Of a stretch of 24,121 bases of DNA, positions 1 to 9,206 are shown in pieces; the stretch's first letter is position 1, and each line of letters begins with the position of its first letter. The translations under genes and the position numbers were made by a program. The stretch is from Actinomycetota bacterium (GTDB lineage Bacteria > Actinomycetota > Thermoleophilia > Gaiellales > Gaiellaceae). The notes below the pieces were generated by a model. It made no database searches. It saw nothing but the letters and a program-made list of their open reading frames with translations, and was not told where the DNA came from. The stretch is taken from contig VAXK01000203.1 of the NCBI GenBank assembly GCA_005885565.1, positions 1-24,121 on the forward strand, in the 5' to 3' direction.

Positions 1-4
1 GATC

Positions 5-352
5 GTGCGTGCGACTCGACTTGTGAACGGAGCCGGCGAGGTGCTCGTGGAGCATTGCTGGCTGGCTGACAAGCCCTGGTCTCGCATGAAGGGGTTGCTC
101 GGTCGCACGTCTTTGCCGGATGGGGAAGGGCTTCTGCTGAAGCCGTGCGGGTCCGTGCACACCTTCTTCATGCACTTTCCGATCGACGTCGTCTTCCTCG
201 ACCGGGAGCTCTCGGTCGTGGCGGTCTCCGCCGAAGTTGCGCCCTGGCGGACGGCACGGGGGAGAGGCGCGAAGGTGTCGCTCGAGCTCGCGGCCGGTGA
301 GGCTGCTCGGCTCGGGATCGAGCCGGGCATGCGGCTTCGGCTCGCGGCGTAG
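5..352 (+). CDS. DUF192 family protein
   Basis: A 115-residue protein of the DUF192 family. Family features seen are the N-terminal strand followed by the W-x-R-x-K-GLLGR block near residues 25-34, the central VHTFFMHFPIDVVFLD core at residues 51-66, and the C-terminal part where ALEL-type residues lead into GIEPGMRL. The length is normal for the single-domain family. The biochemical role is not established; members are small beta-rich proteins, sometimes exported, and in actinobacteria often sit near pilus or secretion genes, which lie outside this window if present. No signal peptide is visible from the GTG at position 5, but this start is 4 bases from the window edge, so an earlier start with a leader cannot be excluded. 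It ends about 105 bases before the convergent oxidoreductase gene. Confidence 0.85.
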   Translation: MRATRLVNGAGEVLVEHCWLADKPWSRMKGLLGRTSLPDGEGLLLKPCGSVHTFFMHFPIDVVFLDRELSVVAVSAEVAPWRTARGRGAKVSLELAAGEAARLGIEPGMRLRLAA

Positions 353-457
353 CCCTACCAGCGACGCCTGCGCCGGCTGCCGAAGACCCAGCCCAGGGGG
401 GAACACGAGCAGGAGCGGCAGGAAGACGACCTGCCCGCCGGAGATCGGGAGCCCGGC

Positions 458-1849
458 CTACGCCGCGCTAACCGTGGCCCGGGCCTGCTCCGCGGCCGCC
501 TTCACGCCCTCGCCGATCGTGGGGAAGACGTGGTGCGCGGCGGCGAGGTCGTCGACGGTCATGCCGAGCCGGAGGCCCATCGCGAAGCCCTGGACGACGT
601 CGCTCGCGCCGGGCGCGACCACGTGCAGGCCGAGCACGCGTCGCGTCGAGGTGTCGAAGACGATCTTGAAGAGGCCGTGCCGCGCATCGAGGTACGAGGC
701 CCGGCGCACCACCCGCAGCGGATGGGAGACCGTCCCCACGTCGTGGCCCTGCTCCTCGGCCTCGCGCTCCGTCAGCCCGACGCCCGCGAGCTCGGGGTCG
801 GTGAAGATCGCCGTGGGGAGGACCGAGTAGTCGGCGCGGGCGCCGTCCACTCCGAACATGTCGTCGACGGCGATGCGGGCCTGGTACTGCGCGACCGGCG
901 TGAACTGGGCGACGGCGTTCACGTCGCCGGCCGCCCAGATTCCGGGCACGTTCGTCCGCATGCGCTCGTCCACGGGAATGCCCATGCGCTCGGTTTGCAC
1001 GCCTGCCGCGGCGAGGTTCAGGTCCTCGACGTTGGGGACCCGGCCGGAGGCGAGCAGGATTCGCTCCACGCGGAGCTCGCGCATCTCCCCGCCCATTCCG
1101 ACGGCGATCGAGATGCGCAAGCCGTCGTCCTCTTGCACGACGCTCTTGACGAAGCTCTCGAGCAGGATCGGGATGCCCTCGGCCTCGAGCGCGGTCTGGA
1201 GCTCGAGCGCGGCGTCCGTGTCCGAGCGCGGCGCGCACTGCCCCAGCGCGTCGACGATCGTGACCTGCGAGCCGAAGCGGGCGAACGTCTGGCCGAACTC
1301 GAGCCCGACCGCGCCCGCGCCGACGACGAGCATCGACTGCGGCAGCTCGGTGAGCTCGAGCGCGCTGACGTGGTCGAGCCAGTCGACGTCCTCGATGCCG
1401 TCGATCGGCGGAACCGCGGTTCGGGAGCCGGTGGCGACGAGGATCCGCTCGGCCGTCAGCTCGGCGTCGCCGGCGCGGATCGTGTGCGGGTCGACGAAGC
1501 TCGCGGTCGCCTCGTAGGTGTCGAAGCCCTGGGCGTGGAGGTCCTCGACCCACTTCTCCTGGGGCTTCTTGAGTGATTCCTTCCGCGCACGGACCCGCTC
1601 GAGGTCGACCTTCGCAGGCCCTGTGTCGATGCCGATCTTCGGCGCGAGCGTGTTGATCCGATGCGCCAGCTCCGCCGCGACGAGATACGCCTTCGTCGGC
1701 GTGCACGCGACGTTCGGGCAGCTCCCGCCCCAGCGGGTGTGCTCGACGAGCGCGACGCGCGCTCCGTGCTCCGTCACGGCCTTCTTGGCCCCGTCTCGCG
1801 CCGCCGAGCCGGCGCCGATCACGATCAGGTCGTAGTGCTCGCGGGTCAT
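458..1849 (-). CDS. FAD-dependent pyridine nucleotide-disulfide oxidoreductase (class I)
   Basis: A 463-residue flavoprotein of the dihydrolipoamide dehydrogenase/glutathione reductase/MerA superfamily, expected to pass electrons from NAD(P)H through FAD to a redox disulfide. The FAD-binding GxGxxA is at residues 12-17. The redox pair is C44/C49 in GGSCPNVAC, a CX4C motif. A second nucleotide-binding GAGAVG lies mid-protein, the second FAD block reads WAAGDV, and the dimer-interface active site appears as HHVFPTIGE, with the His and Glu that form the usual catalytic dyad. There is no N-terminal HMA domain and no C-terminal vicinal Cys pair, so mercuric reductase is unlikely. Other possibilities are a mycothione, bacillithiol or quinone reductase; the substrate cannot be read from sequence. 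The ATG at 1849 has an AGGAGG at 1854-1859 on the minus strand. It is divergent from the cyclase-family gene, sharing a palindrome-bearing 94-bp region. Confidence 0.9.
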   Translation of the reverse strand: MTREHYDLIVIGAGSAARDGAKKAVTEHGARVALVEHTRWGGSCPNVACTPTKAYLVAAELAHRINTLAPKIGIDTGPAKVDLERVRARKESLKKPQEKWVEDLHAQGFDTYEATASFVDPHTIRAGDAELTAERILVATGSRTAVPPIDGIEDVDWLDHVSALELTELPQSMLVVGAGAVGLEFGQTFARFGSQVTIVDALGQCAPRSDTDAALELQTALEAEGIPILLESFVKSVVQEDDGLRISIAVGMGGEMRELRVERILLASGRVPNVEDLNLAAAGVQTERMGIPVDERMRTNVPGIWAAGDVNAVAQFTPVAQYQARIAVDDMFGVDGARADYSVLPTAIFTDPELAGVGLTEREAEEQGHDVGTVSHPLRVVRRASYLDARHGLFKIVFDTSTRRVLGLHVVAPGASDVVQGFAMGLRLGMTVDDLAAAHHVFPTIGEGVKAAAEQARATVSAA

Positions 1850-1898
1850 GCAGCCTCCTGTCTCGTCACGGACGCTCCGTCGCGACGGGTGACGCTTT

Positions 1899-1915
1899 CG
1901 TTACAGGGTGTAACG
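1899..1915. promoter_or_regulatory. 17-bp palindrome between divergent genes, candidate operator
   Basis: CGTTACA-GGG-TGTAACG: perfect 7-base arms around a 3-base centre, in the 94-bp gap between the oxidoreductase start (1849) and the cyclase-family start (1944). Size and placement fit the operator of a dimeric repressor (TetR, GntR or similar) acting on both genes. No regulator gene lies next to it, so the protein is unknown. The arms would also form a weak hairpin, but the position between two starts argues for DNA binding. Confidence 0.5.
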
Positions 1916-1943
1916 GGTTCGTGGCTCGATTGCACTGAGACGC

Positions 1944-2528
1944 GTGCGAATCATCGACGTGAGCGTGCCGGTTCGGCCGGGGATGATCACGTACCCCGGC
2001 GACCCGGAGGTGCGGCTCGAGCGCGTGAGCTCGATCGCGAAGGGCGACGTCGTGAACCTCAGCCGGCTCGACCTCGGCGTCCACAGCGGGACGCACGTCG
2101 ACGCGCCGCTCCACTTCGTCGACGGCGGGCCGAGCGTCGAGACGCTGTCGCTCGACGTGCTCGTCGGCCCCTGCGTGGTCGTGGACGGGCTCGACCCGGA
2201 GGCGGTGCCGCGCGGCGCCGAGCGGGTGCTCTTCAAGACCCCGAACGGCCGCCTGTGGGAGCGCGACGCGTTCTCGGAGGACTTCGTCGCGCTCGACGGC
2301 GAGGCGGCGCGGGCGCTCGTCGAGCGCGGCGTCCGGCTCGTCGGCATCGACTACCTGTCGATCGGCGACGAGGAAGCGCACCACGTCCTGCTCGGCGCCG
2401 GCGTGGTGGCGGTCGAGGGCCTCGACCTGCGCGAGGTCGAGCCCGGCGAGTACCGCCTGGTCTGCGCGCCGCTGAAGCTCGAGGGCGCCGAAGGCGCGCC
2501 GGCCCGCGTCCTCCTCCTTCGGGACTAG
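1944..2528 (+). CDS. Cyclase-family metal-dependent hydrolase (kynurenine formamidase-like)
   Basis: A 194-residue member of the cyclase/KynB fold family, metal-dependent hydrolases that include arylformamidase, isatin hydrolase and polyketide-cyclase-like proteins. The signature HSGTHVDAPLHF at residues 47-58 supplies metal ligands H47, H51 and D53 and the conserved H57. The N-terminal start with DVSVPVRPGMITYPGDP matches the family's D-x-(S/T)-x-P...YPGDP pattern, and GIDYLSIGDEEAHH late in the protein corresponds to the conserved GxDxxS segment. The length is slightly short of the usual 200-220. The GTG at 1944 is chosen because the family N-terminus begins right there; no strong ribosome site precedes it. 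No other tryptophan-catabolism gene is present, so formamidase activity is a family-level guess. It converges on the M24-type gene 13 bases downstream. Confidence 0.85.
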   Translation: MRIIDVSVPVRPGMITYPGDPEVRLERVSSIAKGDVVNLSRLDLGVHSGTHVDAPLHFVDGGPSVETLSLDVLVGPCVVVDGLDPEAVPRGAERVLFKTPNGRLWERDAFSEDFVALDGEAARALVERGVRLVGIDYLSIGDEEAHHVLLGAGVVAVEGLDLREVEPGEYRLVCAPLKLEGAEGAPARVLLLRD

Positions 2529-2541
2529 TCGCGCGGACGCG

Positions 2542-3545
2542 CTAGAGCCCGACGATCGCCGGACGGCGGAGGCCTGCGGCGGTCTCGAGCTCCGGCAGGC
2601 TCGGGGTGCGCGTGAGCACCTCGACGCCCGCGGTCGTGACGAGCGCCGTGTCCTCCGACTTCCCGCCGCCCGTCACCGACGGGTTCCAGGCGACGGCGCA
2701 CGCCTCCGGCAGGCGCGTCGGATCCTCAGGGACGGCGAAGACCTCCCGCCCGCGGTATCCGGTCAGCCCGCCCTGGTGGTGGCGCCGCCACTCCTCCGGG
2801 AAGCCCTGTTTCTCGTACGTGCGCGCGAGCACGTCGAAGAGCTCGCCGAGCGTGGCACCCGGCCGGGACGCGCACAGCACCGCCGCGTCGACCTCGGCTG
2901 CCGCCCGCACGGCCCGCTCCAGCTCCCGCGGCGGGGGGCCGAAGGAGACGATCCGCGTCAGCGAGACGTAGAGGCCTTCGCGCTCGGCGGTGACGGCGAG
3001 GAGCGCGAACCGGCCGAGCCGCTCCCCGGTTGGCAGGGGATGCCTGTGATCCGGCGCACGACGCTCGCCGCCGACCAGCACGACCGGGGTCGTGAACCCG
3101 CGCGCCGCGAGCCGCCCGGCGAGCTCGCCCGCCGCGCCGAGCTCCGACAGCTCCGGCCGGAGCGCTCCCAGCGCCTCCACGGCCGCATCGGCCGCATCGG
3201 ACCCGGCCGCACGGTACCGGTCGAGCTCCTCGATCCCAAGCGCCAGGCGCAGTTCGTCCAAGCAACAGGCTGTTGCAAGGTCCGGGGTCGGCTCGAACCA
3301 CGGGTGCGGTATGGCCTCGTAGCCGAGCTCCTCCCACCGCTCTTCCGCGACGACGCGCCAGGCCTCGATGTCCTGGTAGAGCACCTGCGCGTGGTTCTCG
3401 TCCACGGACACCGTGTACGGCGACGAGCCGGCCGAGACCGGCCGCCCGCGGCCGCACAAGAGCCACCGGACGTCGGCCGGATCCCGCGTCGCGAACGGCC
3501 CGACGGCGTCGAGCGCCGCCCGCCGCTTCCGCGTCGCCTCGTCCA

Positions 3546-3546
<1 letters not shown>
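2542..3546 (-). CDS. M24-fold (creatinase/aminopeptidase P-like) protein with lost metal ligands
   Basis: A 334-residue protein with a short N-terminal creatinase-like domain and a C-terminal pita-bread (M24) domain. Active-site landmarks are present: HHQGGLTGYRGRE at 256-268 with H257, NPSVTGGGKSED at 288-299 with E298, and E309 near the end. The two Asp ligands of true metallopeptidases are missing: the first strand reads AVTAEREG (184-191), and the SDLTR-type segment is YVSLTR (193-198), with Ser for Asp. I recall a related subfamily with the same VSLTR and HHQGG blocks, so this looks like an established non-metal branch (compare creatinase, which works without metal) and not a recent decay product. 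Last gene of a four-gene operon. The GTG start overlaps the GH15 stop by one base (TAGTG), implying translational coupling. Substrate unknown; pairing with sugar enzymes is unexplained. Confidence 0.8.
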
Positions 3547-5377
<1,831 letters not shown>

Positions 5378-5381
<4 letters not shown>

Positions 5382-5920
5382 GTGCGGGCCTCCTCGAGCG
5401 ATCGGATGACGCGGGCGGGGCTGCCGGCGACGACCGCGTTCGCGGGCACGTCGCGGGTGACGACGCTCCCGGCGCCGACGACCGCGCGGTCGCCGATCGT
5501 CACCCCGGGGAGGACGATCGCGCCGCCGCCGAGCCAGACGTCGTCGCCGACGCCGACCGGCTCGGCGTACTCCAGGCCCTGCGCGCGGAGCCCCGGCTCG
5601 AGCGGATGGGTCGCGGCGAGGAGCTGGACGGCCGGGCCGAGGAGCACGCGGTGGCCGATCGTGACGGGCGCCGAGTCGAGGACGACGCAGCCCGTGTTGG
5701 CGTAGAAGCGGTGGCCGAGCGACGTATTCGAGCCGTAGTCGCAGAAGAACGGCGGCTCGATCCACGGGTCGTCGCCCACCCGGGCGAGCAGCTCGCGCAG
5801 GAGCGACGCGCGCGCGTCGGCCTGCTCCTCGACCGTCGCGTTGTAGCGGGCGAGCAACCCGCGGGCGCGCCGGCGGGCCGCGACCAGCTCCGGCTGGGAC
5901 GGGTCGTAGAGCGCCGTCAC
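5378..5920 (-). CDS. Maltose/galactoside O-acetyltransferase-like protein (left-handed beta-helix)
   Basis: A 180-residue hexapeptide-repeat acetyltransferase of the LacA/Maa/NodL type, which transfers acetyl from acetyl-CoA to a sugar hydroxyl. The N-terminal helical Mac domain (residues 1-55) contains the LLARYN motif near 22-27. The beta-helix follows with FFCDYGSNTSLG (58-69), and the expected catalytic histidine is H105 in AATHPLEP. The C-terminal repeats include VWLGGGAIVLPGVTIGDRAVVGAGSVVTRDV-type turns split over several coils. The length matches the family (about 180-200). The GTG at 5920 overlaps the glucose dehydrogenase stop (GTGA). The acceptor is probably glucose, maltose or trehalose given the neighbours, as for the detoxifying acetyltransferases, but this is inference. 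Confidence 0.88.
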
Positions 5921-7026
5921 GCGCCGTTCCCGGCCACTTCGACGAAGACCTTGATCCCGTCCCCGCGCTCGAGCGCCTCGATCATCTCGCGGTAGCTCTC
6001 GAGCCCGTGAATGGGCGTCGTCAGCAGCTTGCCGAGCCAGCCGGGAAAGAGCGCCTCGGCGCGGATGAGGTCGGTGACCCCGCTCTCGAAGTCGGTGGGC
6101 GAGGCGTTCACGGTGCCGACCATGACCTTGTTCCCGAGCACGAAGCTCTGGTTGATCCGGTCGGAGGCGATCTCGACCCTTCGGTCGCCGCCGGTGATGG
6201 ACGACAGCACGAGGACGCCGTTCTTGCCGAGCACCTCCGCTGCCTCCCAGACGAGCGGGCTGAAGCCGGTCGCGTCCATGATCACGTCGAAGGGGCCGCG
6301 CTGCTCGCTCACCTCGGCCAGGGTCGTGTCCTGCGAGGACACGTACGCGCCGCCGAGCTCCTCGATCAGGTCGCTGTTCGGGAAGGGCGCGCGCGGCAGC
6401 GAGAAGCACGTGATCTCGAGCCCGCGCAGACGGAGCGCGAGCGCCATCAGGAGCCCGATCGTGCCCGAGCCGAGCACGGCTGCGCGGCGCGGTCGCCACA
6501 CCCGGAGGCGCCGTTGGATCTCGAAGGCGTGGTTCACGCCCTTCTCGGCCACCGTCGTCGGCTCGAGCAGCACGCCTACCTCGGCCAGGTTCGGCGGCAG
6601 CGGGAAGACGAAGTCGGAGTCCTCGACGTAGCGCTCCGTCAGGTAGCCGTGGCGCAGGTTGATCCCGCGCTCGTAGTAGACGTCGTCGGTCGTGAAGTCC
6701 TGGAGGCCGATCTTCCCGTAGATCGACGTGCCCGGCCGGCGGACGCTCGCGACGACATAGCCGCCGGGGCGGATCGTGTCCGGCACGTCGGGCCCGACCG
6801 CGACGACGCGGCCGAAGTTCTCGTGGCCGATCACGAGGTAGTCGTCGCCGGGCGGCGCGGCGCCGTACTGCGCCTCGTTGATCTCCTTGTCGGTGCCGTC
6901 GACGCCCACGCGCAGGACCTCGACGAGGACGCCGCGCCCGTCCGGGACGTCGTCGAGGCTCGGCTCGGGCACCTCGCGGAGGTGGATCGAGCGCGCCTTT
7001 CCGGGGTGGACGGCGATCGCCTTCAT
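5917..7026 (-). CDS. Glucose 1-dehydrogenase, Haloferax-type zinc MDR family
   Basis: A 369-residue medium-chain dehydrogenase that fits the glucose dehydrogenase subfamily of haloarchaea and Sulfolobus, oxidising glucose to gluconolactone with NAD(P)+. Catalytic zinc ligands are D43 (VGVDGTD, replacing the usual Cys), H68 and E69 (GHEN), and E155 (LLEP), the same pattern I recall from Haloferax mediterranei GDH (D38, H63, E64, E150). The four-cysteine structural zinc lobe is absent: after VRRP (95-98) the loop has no Cys, as in the halophilic enzyme. The Rossmann GSGTIG is at 186-191. The chosen ATG at 7026 matches the family N-terminus; longer upstream reading is antisense to the sigma gene. 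First gene of the operon with acetyltransferase, GH15 and M24-type genes, and divergent from the ECF sigma gene with only 42 bases between. Confidence 0.88.
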   Translation of the reverse strand: MKAIAVHPGKARSIHLREVPEPSLDDVPDGRGVLVEVLRVGVDGTDKEINEAQYGAAPPGDDYLVIGHENFGRVVAVGPDVPDTIRPGGYVVASVRRPGTSIYGKIGLQDFTTDDVYYERGINLRHGYLTERYVEDSDFVFPLPPNLAEVGVLLEPTTVAEKGVNHAFEIQRRLRVWRPRRAAVLGSGTIGLLMALALRLRGLEITCFSLPRAPFPNSDLIEELGGAYVSSQDTTLAEVSEQRGPFDVIMDATGFSPLVWEAAEVLGKNGVLVLSSITGGDRRVEIASDRINQSFVLGNKVMVGTVNASPTDFESGVTDLIRAEALFPGWLGKLLTTPIHGLESYREMIEALERGDGIKVFVEVAGNGA

Positions 7027-7056
7027 GCCCCTCTGTCCACGGCCGCCGGTGTTCGT

Positions 7057-7062
7057 TACGGT
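7057..7062 (+). promoter_or_regulatory. Candidate -10 box (TACGGT) of leaderless sigma-factor transcript
   Basis: TACGGT ends 6 bases before the GTG start at 7069, so transcription starting about 7 bases after the box would begin on the start codon. No ribosome-binding site is visible. The same TANNNT arrangement recurs at several other first genes here. Confidence 0.5.
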
Positions 7063-7068
7063 CTTCCC

Positions 7069-7662
7069 GTGCAGCCGGTCGAGACCTCGGTCGTCGAGGC
7101 CCTTCGCGCCGGTGACGAGTCGGCGTTCAGGAGCCTGGTCAGGGCGTACGGCCCGTCGATGCTGCGCGTCGCGCGCATGTACGTGAGCAGCCGCGCCGTG
7201 GCCGAGGAGGTCGTGCAGGAGGCGTGGGTCGCGGTCCTCGACGGGATCGGTCGCTTCGAAGGTCGCTCCAGCCTGAAGACGTGGATCTTCCGGATCCTGA
7301 CGAACATCGCGAAGACGCGCGGCCAGCGCGAGGGGCGCTCGATCCCGTTCTCGTCGCTCGTGTCCGACGACGAGGCCTCCGTCGATCCCGATCGCTTCGC
7401 CGAGAACGGTCAGTGGTCCTCGCCGCCCCGAAGCTGGGGGCCGGAAGAACGGCTTCTGGGCGGCGAGACGCGGGCCGTCGTCGAGGCTGCGATCGCCGAA
7501 CTCCCGCCGAACCAGGCGATCGTCATCTCGATGCGCGACGTGGGGGGCTTCACCGCCGAAGAGGCATGTAACGCGCTCGACATCTCGGAGACCAATCAGA
7601 GGGTCCTGTTGCACCGGGCCAGGTCGAAGGTCAGGCAGGCCCTCGAGGATTACTTGGGATGA
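7069..7662 (+). CDS. ECF-type RNA polymerase sigma factor
   Basis: A 197-residue group 4 sigma factor with two domains. Region 2 covers about residues 14-85, including the AEEVVQEAWVAVLDGI core and FEGRSSLKTWIFRILTN, the promoter-melting segment. A 40-residue acidic, Trp/Pro-rich linker follows (about 90-130, with ENGQWSSPPRSWGPEER). Region 4 (about 140-192) has LPPNQ, the helix-turn-helix around GFTAEEACNALDISETNQR and the terminal HRARSKVRQALE. Start GTG 7069 is preferred because region 2 begins shortly after it and a TANNNT box lies 6 bases upstream. The stop overlaps the start of the next gene (ATGA), which encodes a zinc-finger anti-sigma factor, so the pair should be co-translated and act as a stress-response switch. 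Target promoters cannot be seen. Confidence 0.93.
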   Translation: MQPVETSVVEALRAGDESAFRSLVRAYGPSMLRVARMYVSSRAVAEEVVQEAWVAVLDGIGRFEGRSSLKTWIFRILTNIAKTRGQREGRSIPFSSLVSDDEASVDPDRFAENGQWSSPPRSWGPEERLLGGETRAVVEAAIAELPPNQAIVISMRDVGGFTAEEACNALDISETNQRVLLHRARSKVRQALEDYLG

Positions 7663-7910
7663 AGCTCTTCAAGCGAGAACTTGCGTGCATCGAGGTCGTC
7701 GAGGTGCTCACCGACTACCTCGAGGGCACGATGCCGGCCCGCAAGCGGCGCCTCCTGGAGCAGCACCTGACGGCGTGCGACGGCTGCGACGCCTACCTCG
7801 AGCAGATGCGGCGCACCATCGAGACGACGGGAAGGTTGCGCGAGGAGGACATCCCGCCCGAGCTCGAAGAGCGGCTGCTCGTCGCCTTCGAGAGCTGGAA
7901 GTCCGCCTGA
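7659..7910 (+). CDS. Zinc-finger (ZAS/zf-HC2) anti-sigma factor
   Basis: An 83-residue soluble protein with the anti-sigma zinc motif H36-x3-C40-x2-C43 in QHLTACDGC, plus C10 near the N-terminus that may serve as the fourth ligand. No transmembrane helix is present, so it should be cytoplasmic and hold the ECF sigma factor directly, with release possibly by thiol oxidation or loss of zinc, as for RsrA-type proteins. Its ATG overlaps the sigma-factor stop by 4 bases, giving roughly equal production. The C-terminal half is a short amphipathic helix region (about 55-80). Which signal it senses is not visible. Confidence 0.87.
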   Translation: MKLFKRELACIEVVEVLTDYLEGTMPARKRRLLEQHLTACDGCDAYLEQMRRTIETTGRLREEDIPPELEERLLVAFESWKSA

Positions 7911-7913
7911 GCT

Positions 7914-8315
7914 GTGGGCCGGATCGCCAACGTGACCTTCGCGTGCGCCGACCCGGGCCGGCTCGCGGAGTTCTGGGCGGCCGTCCTCGACTACGAGGTA
8001 CAGGTGCTCCCGGACGAGGTGCTGCGACAGTTGCGCGACGCAGGCGTGGACATGGGCTCGCGGGCCGCGTGCATCGACCCGAACGGCGGCGGCCCGCGCC
8101 TCTTCTTCGTCAAGAAGGAGAAGACGGCGACGACGTCGATCCCGATCCACCTCGACGTGGCGGTGCAGGACGTGGAAGCGGAGGTATCGCGCCTCGAGGC
8201 CCTCGGCGCGCGGGTGAAGGAGCGCAAGACAGAGACGCTCGGGCCGTTTACGAGCTATGCCGTCGTCATGGCCGATCCGGAGGGGAACGGCTTCTGCCTC
8301 CAGGAGGCCCGGTGA
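7914..8315 (+). CDS. VOC superfamily (glyoxalase/dioxygenase fold) protein, subfamily unknown
   Basis: A 133-residue protein with two beta-alpha-beta-beta-beta units of the vicinal oxygen chelate fold: the first begins at IANVTFACADPGRLAEFWAAVL (split around residues 4-25) and the second at IPIHLDVAVQDVEAEV near 80-95, ending with the family's DPEGNGFCL (123-131). The DPEGN-x-FCLQ ending is typical of small actinobacterial VOC proteins of unknown substrate. Of the metal ligands, H in IPIHLDV and E in the C-terminal strand are plausible, so metal binding is possible. The GTG at 7914 lies 3 bases after the anti-sigma stop. It overlaps the AraC-type gene by 4 bases (GTGA). Confidence 0.8.
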   Translation: MGRIANVTFACADPGRLAEFWAAVLDYEVQVLPDEVLRQLRDAGVDMGSRAACIDPNGGGPRLFFVKKEKTATTSIPIHLDVAVQDVEAEVSRLEALGARVKERKTETLGPFTSYAVVMADPEGNGFCLQEAR

Positions 8316-8746
8316 GAGCGGTCCATCCGGCGCGCCATCTCCTCCGCGCGAAGGACCTCGCCGACGCGCGCTACCGCGAGCCGCTCGACGTGCGCGCGCT
8401 CGCCCGCGTCGCGCACCTCTCGCCCGCGCACTTCAGCCGCGAGTTCCGGCGCGCCTTCGGTGAGCCGCCGCACAAGTACCTGCTGACCCGCCGCCTCGAG
8501 CGCGCGGCGGCGCTCCTGCGGAACACCGACCGGACGGTCGCGGACATCTGTCTCACCGTCGGCCTGCGCAGCGTGGGCTCGTTCACGACCAGCTTCGGCC
8601 GCGCGTTCGGGCTCTCGCCCACGGCCTATCGCGCCGCGCACCCGCCGGCGGCTGCCCGGGTGAGCATCCCGACCTGCGTGCTCCAGGCGTACGCGCGCCC
8701 GCGCTCCAGCACGTTTGGAGAAGACAGCCGCGAGCAGCCCGGCTAA
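8312..8746 (+). CDS. AraC-type helix-turn-helix transcriptional regulator, stand-alone DNA-binding domain
   Basis: A 144-residue regulator that consists almost only of the AraC/XylS DNA-binding domain. The first helix-turn-helix is in LDVRALARVAHLSPAHFSREFRRAFG (about residues 22-50), the second in TVADICLTVGLRSVGSFTTSFGRAFG (about 72-98), followed by the family LSPTAYR. There is no ligand-binding N-terminal domain. A conserved 35-residue tail (AARVSIPTCVLQAYARP type) follows, which I recall from a family of small AraC proteins encoded just before a VOC-fold protein, as here. GTG 8312 is chosen: AGGAGG lies at 8302-8307 and the start overlaps the previous stop (GTGA). It probably controls the VOC gene starting 43 bases downstream. 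Confidence 0.88.
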   Translation: MRAVHPARHLLRAKDLADARYREPLDVRALARVAHLSPAHFSREFRRAFGEPPHKYLLTRRLERAAALLRNTDRTVADICLTVGLRSVGSFTTSFGRAFGLSPTAYRAAHPPAAARVSIPTCVLQAYARPRSSTFGEDSREQPG

Positions 8747-8789
8747 CGTCGCCGCCACCGATCCGTTCCACGACCGAGAGAGGACGACG

Positions 8790-9206
8790 ATGCTGACGCA
8801 GCTCACGAACGTGCAGGTCTGGGTTCACGACCAGGACGAGGCGCTCGCCTTCTACACCGAGAAGCTCGGCCTCGAGCTGCGCGAGGACGTCACCGTGGCC
8901 GAGCTGGGCAACTTCCGCTGGCTGAGCGTCGGCGTGCCCGGGCAGCCGGACGTCGCGATCACGCTCATGGCCGTGCCCGGCCCGCCCGTGTTCGACGACG
9001 AGACGCGCGCGCAGATCCACGACCTGCTGGCGAAGGGCGCTTCGGGCGGGCTCTTCTTCACGACCGACGACTGCCGCGGCACCTACGAGGAGCTCAAGGG
9101 GCGGGGCGTCGAGTTCTCGCAGGAGCCGACCGAGCAGCCGTACGGCATCGACGCGGGCCTGCGTGACCCGTCCGGCAACCAGTTCCGGATGGTGCAGCGT
9201 CGCTAA
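8790..9206 (+). CDS. VOC superfamily protein paired with AraC-type regulator
   Basis: A 138-residue glyoxalase/bleomycin-resistance-fold protein. The first module opens with NVQVWVHDQDEALAFYTEKLG (about residues 7-27), the second with GLFFTTDDCRGTYEELKGRGVEF (split around 90-112), and the end carries YGIDAGLRDPSGNQFRM. The usual His at the start of the first strand is replaced by Q (VQVWV), so this may be a ligand-binding protein or an enzyme with altered metal site. ATG 8790 has a good ribosome site, GAGAGAGGA, 5 bases upstream. The AraC regulator-VOC pair recurs in actinobacteria in my recollection; function is unknown. Its TAA interlocks with the TAG of the convergent lipoprotein gene (9203-9206). 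Confidence 0.85.
   Translation: MLTQLTNVQVWVHDQDEALAFYTEKLGLELREDVTVAELGNFRWLSVGVPGQPDVAITLMAVPGPPVFDDETRAQIHDLLAKGASGGLFFTTDDCRGTYEELKGRGVEFSQEPTEQPYGIDAGLRDPSGNQFRMVQRR

Noticed and set aside
458..1849. Mercuric reductase (merA)
   Set aside because: No HMA domain, no C-terminal Cys pair and no mer genes nearby.
6007..7068. N-terminal extension of the sigma factor frame
   Set aside because: Antisense to glucose dehydrogenase with no domain; GTG 7069 fits family length and has a promoter box.
5917..7614. 565-residue glucose dehydrogenase with long N-terminal extension
   Set aside because: The extension is antisense to the sigma-factor gene; the family N-terminus begins at ATG 7026.
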